From the NCBI GenBank assembly GCA_903813345.2, contig CAIIXF020000012.1, forward strand, positions 6,843,615 through 6,907,614: a DNA stretch of 64,000 nucleotides. The letters run 5' to 3'. Made by a program: the position numbers and the translations under genes. This stretch comes from Owenia fusiformis (taxonomy: Eukaryota; Annelida; Polychaeta; Sabellida; Oweniidae). Of this stretch, positions 58,501 through 64,000 are shown one piece after another (the stretch's first letter is position 1; each line of letters starts with the position of its first letter). The notes under the pieces were generated by a model. The model made no database searches, was not told the DNA's origin, and was given only the letters and a program-made list of their open reading frames with translations.

Positions 58501-58865
58501 ATGAATATGTTTACCCAATACGAATGGTACTTGGCATCGCACATATTTAAAATACTTATCAAATTTATATTTGATCGGGTCGAATACACTTTTGAAGCAT
58601 CTTACATATTTGTTGTGTAAGACAGTCAATTATATGTGGGATAGTAGGTACCATTTGTTGTAACTGGTTTTGTTTATGTTCGGTTTAACTTACTCAGTGG
58701 GGTAAAAACCGAAGATATTAATGTTACGAATATTGATGCAATAAATACACTATATTTAGTCAGTGGCACACGTTTGCTGTCATTGTACACCCAATCATGT
58801 ATGTTCAATTTGTAATGCTCAATTGCAATGGGCACCACCGTCAGTCCTTTAGTTGTTAATAATAT

Positions 58866-59514
58866 TGTGACAGTGCGTTAACCAATGGACAAGTCTGATG
58901 TTTCTGTTTTTGGGATAATTCCTGCCCCTTACTTTGTCTCTGGGGGAGTATATAAGTGCCCCAACCCTCAGAAACATCAGGTTTTTGCGCCCGCTGGTTT
59001 TCGCATTCGGTCTCCTCTAGCTTCAACAGTAGGGTAGGATTCAAGCAATAAGTCTGGATATATAAACACCTCGTGACATGGAAGCTTGGGTGAGTTGTTA
59101 GTTACAATCAACATTACTGACCAGGTTCGCCTATTTCATTTATTCTTATATACCTTTTTAAAGCTTGACACGTGACTTTAGATTTAAACTTCCAAATTAT
59201 TATATATTTTCTGGATAAGGCGTTTCCTGATTGAGTATTTTGTTGTTGTATTGATTGATTGTTTAGTTGCTTGACTTATTTGATTGATTGTTCTTTAATT
59301 GTATTGACTCACTGTTATATTCTCACACTGCATCGGACGGTCATAAATAGCGTATTTGATTTATAGAAACATATATATTTATTTTGTCCTTTTATTCATT
59401 ATATTAAATTCAAACTCCCTTAATTACTTTCCAAATTCATTTCCCGACAATTACCTTTCTCAGACGCACTTTAATATATCCAACCCCTTACGCTTGCCTA
59501 CGGCGGGTCGTTAT
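58866..59514 (+). mobile_element. possible LTR with TATA box
   Basis: It starts TGTGACAGTGCG and contains TATATAAG at 58949-58956. A 12-bp perfect inverted repeat (CTGATGTTTCTG 58895-58906, CAGAAACATCAG 58969-58980) flanks the TATA box. The end cggcgggtcgttata is plausible but no target duplication was confirmed. Confidence 0.3.
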
Positions 59515-59599
59515 ATTATAAACTCATTAAAATGGCTGACAACGGTTGGAAAACGGAAGAGGAATATGATAAATAAACAACCTCTTGCTAATGCTTTAT

Positions 59600-59990
59600 A
59601 GATGATTATCATATAAGGTCAGCCATAAAAGACACAATGAGAAAAATGCATTCCAAATCAAAAAAACTTGCATAGGAGGCACAGAAGGCAGACCACCATA
59701 TGGTTGGCACACTCAGGGTACAGGACAGCATTACAAACTAGGGGGATGCTGGACCTGCGGGGACCTGGGTCACTGAACTGACACATGTACAGCAGATCCC
59801 ATCAACTGAATACACATGCTATGCTACACTGTATAAACAACTGATCAAGACAATATTTGGACTTCATGCACTAAAGACATCTATTGATCAACATGAATGT
59901 TTTTCTGTTTAAAGTCTGACTTGTATCTCAGTTCAGTTTTATAACGGCCATTCATTTTATGAAGGAGGATTGTTATGTATTTGTCATAGC
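59600..59990 (+). pseudogene. degenerate retroelement gag zinc knuckle and 3' end
   Basis: One frame reads GGTEGRPPYGWHTQG and later CWTCGDLGH, a stop, then TDTC. This keeps the C-x2-C-x4-H-x4-C spacing of a gag zinc knuckle apart from the stop. Further on, gaaggaggattgttatg at 59961-59977 looks like a polypurine tract followed by an LTR start. It is a decayed element with no complete protein. Confidence 0.4.
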
Positions 59991-60274
59991 TGTAATGCAG
60001 TCTCTGTACCACGTATCACACAATAATGACTGTTCTGCTTCACCTGAACAATTTCAATATGTAACAGTAAATTACCAGTTCAAAAATTGAAAATCTACCT
60101 ACAAGTACAATTTTTAGTTTTAAAAAGCAATTATTTCTTACATGAAAAACATGTTAGCTTTCAATTAATTTGAGAAAAGAGGGTTTATGTCCAAGTTTAT
60201 TGATTGAGGAAATAACATACATGTATCATTATGCATTGATAATATTTATTAAGAAACAAAACTAGATAATGGCA

Positions 60275-60986
60275 ACTCCGCGGAGTAGCAAATCCCAACG
60301 AACAAAATATCAATTACCGAATTCCAATCAATTATACTTATTACTTAGAATTGCGAATTCCTGCAAAGCAGCCATTTTGAATTTCCTGAGGTACAAATCT
60401 GAAAAATAACACCATAATTGTTATCTACTCCAAAATTCCTTCAATTTGAGTATTATATAGCCATACTTTGAAGGGATTGAAAAATTATTGCGAAATCGTA
60501 CATAAGACGGCCATTTTGAATTTTACGGGGCTCGAATCAGAAAAAAGATACAATATTTGCAATCTACTCTTAATTGCCTTTCATTTGAGTATACTAAAGC
60601 TATACTTCAGAAAGATCTAAAAATAAGCGAAAATTTCTGTTTTCCTGACCCCCCATACACGGCCCCTGGGGGTCAGGATGAAAAACACGGAACCTATGTG
60701 AAAAAGATAGATGCTGCGAATATACTACCAAAATTTCAAACAATAATATTAAATACTTTGGTTTAGAATGAAAAATTTATGATTTTTGCGAAAAAGTCCC
60801 GTCATTTTTAAAGCGGCAGCCATCTTGAAAAAATTTTTTGTTGCGTAAAACTATTCATCAATATACATCTTTCTACCAAATATGAAGAAAATCCATCAAC
60901 TAATATTTGAGTTATCTTCCGGACGGACGGACGGACGGACAGAGGGCTTCACTATATCCCTACCGAACTTCGTTCGTTGGGATAAC
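60275..60986 (+). mobile_element. dispersed element, GTTCGATGGGAT-end family
   Basis: It starts gcggagtagcaaatcccaac and ends CGAACTTCGTTCGTTGGGAT, with a (ggac)n run at 60922-60941. The interior has two units built on ggccattttgaattt. It resembles 39505-39945 closely. Confidence 0.7.
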
Positions 60987-60999
60987 TACAGCTACTTGG

Positions 61000-62190
61000 C
61001 CCTCACCAGATTGATATTTTGGGTTCCTGGAAGAAGGATAGTGTATTATATTTAATACAATTGACTTTAAACCTGCATAACATCATACATTGTAACATAT
61101 GATAAACAGGTTTATTTAGTTGATTATATCCCCATGTTAAGTCACTAAACCCTTGCTGAAATCCTCATTTTCTCAGAAGTTGATTGAGTCTCTACAAGTA
61201 GATTCATGTGGAAGAGTAAGTAGAATCCAATTTCAATAGTTAGAATAGGGGTTCTTTAACGGGACATTAAAGCTTAACTAAAAAGCCTTTATAGCTTTAT
61301 ATTGTGATGTCATATTTGACGCTGCTCCAGCCATGAGCCTACATGTCCATGATAGGCCAGTCAAACTAATGAAAAAATAAGCTTAAGCCAAAACAAATTA
61401 TTATAGTTTTCAAATAAGGTTAGTTGTTTACATTTAATAACCTTGAAATTGATACTAAAAATCTACCAATATCGAGGTAGTGGAACAATGTTAAAAATTA
61501 AATCAAAGATACCCTTACACCATCCCCTTTAATTTGTGAGCGTAACTAAAAAATTATTTCTTAAACTTGAGGTCCTATTTTTACAAACTGTAGCTTGAAC
61601 ACTATTGGATATTGTTTTTGCTAAATAATAAAATTGTTTTTACAAAGAAAAAGTTCATTTGTCTAAATGTTTTTAACCCTTGTGAGTCTCAAATATGCGA
61701 TTAGTTCATATGCAAATTAGCTCATTTGCTTATTTTTTATGACATCATATGATGTGTATTTTATGAAATCATTATTAAAGAATGACAGGCATTTGAAAAA
61801 AAGTTTTCCCTAGGGGGGTCTATTTTTCAAGAGGAGGGGTACCAAAAAATGTTACTTTGACTGAACTACGAGTCAAATCTAATTTTGTTTTGTATTAAGT
61901 TCACATTTGCAATGCCAATATTGTTCCCAAGTGTTGGTGAAAAGAGGACAGTCTAATCCTTTTGAGAGAGGACTTTAAACAACACTTGCCACATAAAAAT
62001 CCTCGAAGTGAAATATTTTTGAGTTTGCTGTTGTTTATCCAGGTGTATTGCATTTACGAATTACAAGATATTCTAATAAGTCAATAACAAATCATTAACT
62101 TATACATTATAAGTTTATTCTTCATTCAACATTGACATTTTACTTTCCTAAATGTGGTTTTAATGAAGCATGTCCCACCACTATGATAAC
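61000..62190. other. intergenic AT-rich sequence
   Basis: No coding frame with splice support and no clear repeat structure was seen. Confidence 0.4.
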
Positions 62191-62325
62191 TCATGGCAAT
62201 AAATCCAAATGTACCAGGTACCTCACAAAATGGCTGATACCAGCTGTCACCTCATTAACGAGAAACGCTCTGTTGAAGATATTAAAATCAACTGTTTCTG
62301 GATCGAAAACACGCATTATCATTTC
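62191..62325 (-). CDS. possible terminal coding exon of an unknown minus-strand gene
   Basis: After a fair acceptor (tttcattctag) a 44-codon frame runs to a TGA. It reads EMIMRVFDPETVDFNIFNRA and continues with a hydrophobic/basic end. The composition looks protein-like and unlike the surrounding AT-rich DNA. Alternative internal donors (GAG|gtgaca, GAG|gtacc) exist, so the end is uncertain. No family is recognised and no partner exon was found before the window edge at 64000. Confidence 0.3.
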   Translation of the reverse strand, partial: EMIMRVFDPETVDFNIFNRAFLVNEVTAGISHFVRYLVHLDLLP

Positions 62326-63366
62326 CTAGAATGAAAACATTTAGAATCAATTAAAAGCATTTTGTTAATCTCATATAATAATCTCATTTTATGAAAAGAA
62401 TGTGGCTATCGATTTGCAAAATATAAGCAATATGCATTAGGTTGTCATGATGAAATGGTTACTTTAGGCATGCAACTTTGTATTATAGGCTAGGCAAATG
62501 GAAGTTTAACATCCCAAAAATTGCAACAGTTTTTAAATTAGGCTTATATTGTATATTGATACCAGTTGAAAAACATATCAAAAATATAGAAAAATATATG
62601 CAGTGGACAAATATGAAATGTCACATTCTAGGTACCCCCCTCCAAATTTGAGTATGGGATTGTAAATATTTTTTAATTTCAAAATGAAATGCTCTTGTCA
62701 ACCAAATGAGTAATATTATGATAGTTTACTGACATAAGAGCAACTAAAAATAGTTAACCAACTATTTGAGTGCAATAATTGGCATTTCTAGCCCCAAATA
62801 TCTGAAAATAGGCCATCAAATAGCCCGAATTTAATATAACAATGTATTTATTTCTGTATCAATTCATTAGAATTGCATGAAAAAAATCAAGGGGGTTAAT
62901 GTATACCTGAAAATTGTATTTGATCAGTATCAGGGTCATTAGTTGAATATTGAGGGTGATAATAATATTTGAAATTTCAATATTTTACCACACCAACTTT
63001 TTGGGTGACCTTACTTTTGTTTAATTACTTCCAAGATATGTCATATTTGAACTCAATAGCACAACTAAATAATTTGTAAAGGCTTATTTTGTCCTTAAAA
63101 CAGTTATTTGATGTTTTCAGGGAAGGATTATGTAAAAAAGTAGAAAAAACTGCAAATGCCGGGTGAAATATAGGGGAAGCCCTACTTTTAGTTGATAACT
63201 GCTAAATTATCAAATGTTTTGCCCTTATTATATTCAATTTGATACATTTTTCTGTTAAAACAGAGAACGATTTGTTAGAAATTAAGTACAATCAGTGTTC
63301 TAAAAATATCCTTGAAAAGGCAACAAAATGTTAAATATCCCTGTCCCTGACATCAGGTTATTAATA

Positions 63367-63920
63367 TGAGCCAAAAAAGGTAACCCAACCAAATTTTTGT
63401 TAATAACCCAGTCATTCAGCATGGGTTTGACATCATATTTTGCACAATTACCTAATTGTTCAATGTTCTTTCATTCTACTAAGTGTCATTGATCTATCCT
63501 TAATAGTCACGATTTTATAGCCATTTACAAAATGTGCTCAAAATATCGAAATGTGTCTAAATGACTGGACATCAATACCACCAGCTTTTTATCTGTGGAC
63601 CTATTTTCTATACTAACAACCCTTGAAACATTAAAACAAGAGATAAGAATGAAGATGAGAGCCATAACACACGATTTTTATGCTCCTGATTTGAAAAACT
63701 ACGCCCGATACGTTCAAGTTGACCTCCAGGCATGACGCCCATATTTCATGGCATGGTATAAAATGGCCATAAAATCGTGACCACTAGAGATAGACCACTG
63801 AGACTAGATTAATAATACATTGACCAAGGCTCAATTCTGCAAAAATGACACTAAATCCATGCAGGATGACTGGACTGGGTTATTAAGATTTGTTTGGGCT
63901 ACCTTTTTAGCTCACCCTGT
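63367..63920. repeat. inverted-repeat element with arms of about 170 bp
   Basis: Left arm words ttaataacccagtc, agcatgggttt and gtcacgattttatagcc reappear inverted at 63745-63920 (gactgggttattaag, aaatccatgcagg, ggccataaaatcgtgac). The arms are imperfect. The loop is about 210 bp. Confidence 0.6.
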
Positions 63921-64000
63921 ATTAAGGAAAATTGTTGCTTTTGACGAAGATGTTCTTAACCACACTGTGATATTGAATTGAAATGAAAAAGTTCAACTGT

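Overview
This is a window from an AT-rich, intron-rich animal nuclear genome, most likely a marine invertebrate. The evidence is spliced genes with GT-AG introns, a metazoan HIRA orthologue, a GUCD1 orthologue, a TRIM protein, C2H2 zinc-finger genes, a secreted TSP1/trypsin/VWA mosaic protein and many non-autonomous transposons. The species cannot be fixed from sequence alone; a hemichordate or lophotrochozoan would fit. Exon structures were read by hand from splice sites and reading phase. For the three main spliced genes every exon joins its neighbour in phase.

Layout. From 1 to about 22.9 kb lies the minus-strand gene HIRA (histone H3.3 chaperone subunit): 19 exons visible, start codon at 22889, 3' end beyond the left edge. 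Its 9.5-kb intron (3490-12948) holds a plus-strand single-exon TRIM-type gene (4911-6125), a near-identical 1.6-kb tandem duplication (7394-10636) and a hAT-like element nested in an older inverted-repeat element (11034-12425). Just downstream of HIRA exon 6 the 3' half of that exon, with its splice donor, is tandemly repeated 11 times (18555-19700).

From 22.9 to 33.4 kb a divergent plus-strand gene, GUCD1, is assembled from nine exons (238 codons). Two paralogous plus-strand C2H2 zinc-finger genes follow (35011-36627 and 40208-41665). Their 5' exons carry remnants of the GUCD1 terminal exon and its acceptor. From 45.5 to 55.8 kb a 14-exon minus-strand gene encodes a 968-residue secreted mosaic: signal peptide, Cys-rich module, TSP1, chymotrypsin-fold protease, TSP1, two VWA domains, Cys-rich tail. 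From 56 to 64 kb there is mainly retroelement and inverted-repeat debris, with one possible minus-strand coding exon near 62.2 kb.

The genes do not form a pathway. HIRA is chromatin assembly, GUCD1 a conserved cytosolic protein of unclear biochemistry, the zinc-finger pair putative SUMO-regulated DNA-binding factors, and the mosaic protease a secreted, possibly complement- or matrix-like protein. The most unusual signal is the array of HIRA exon-6 fragments. Each unit keeps an acceptor, the open HIRA frame and a donor with the same phases as exon 6, and all variable sites in its coding half are synonymous.
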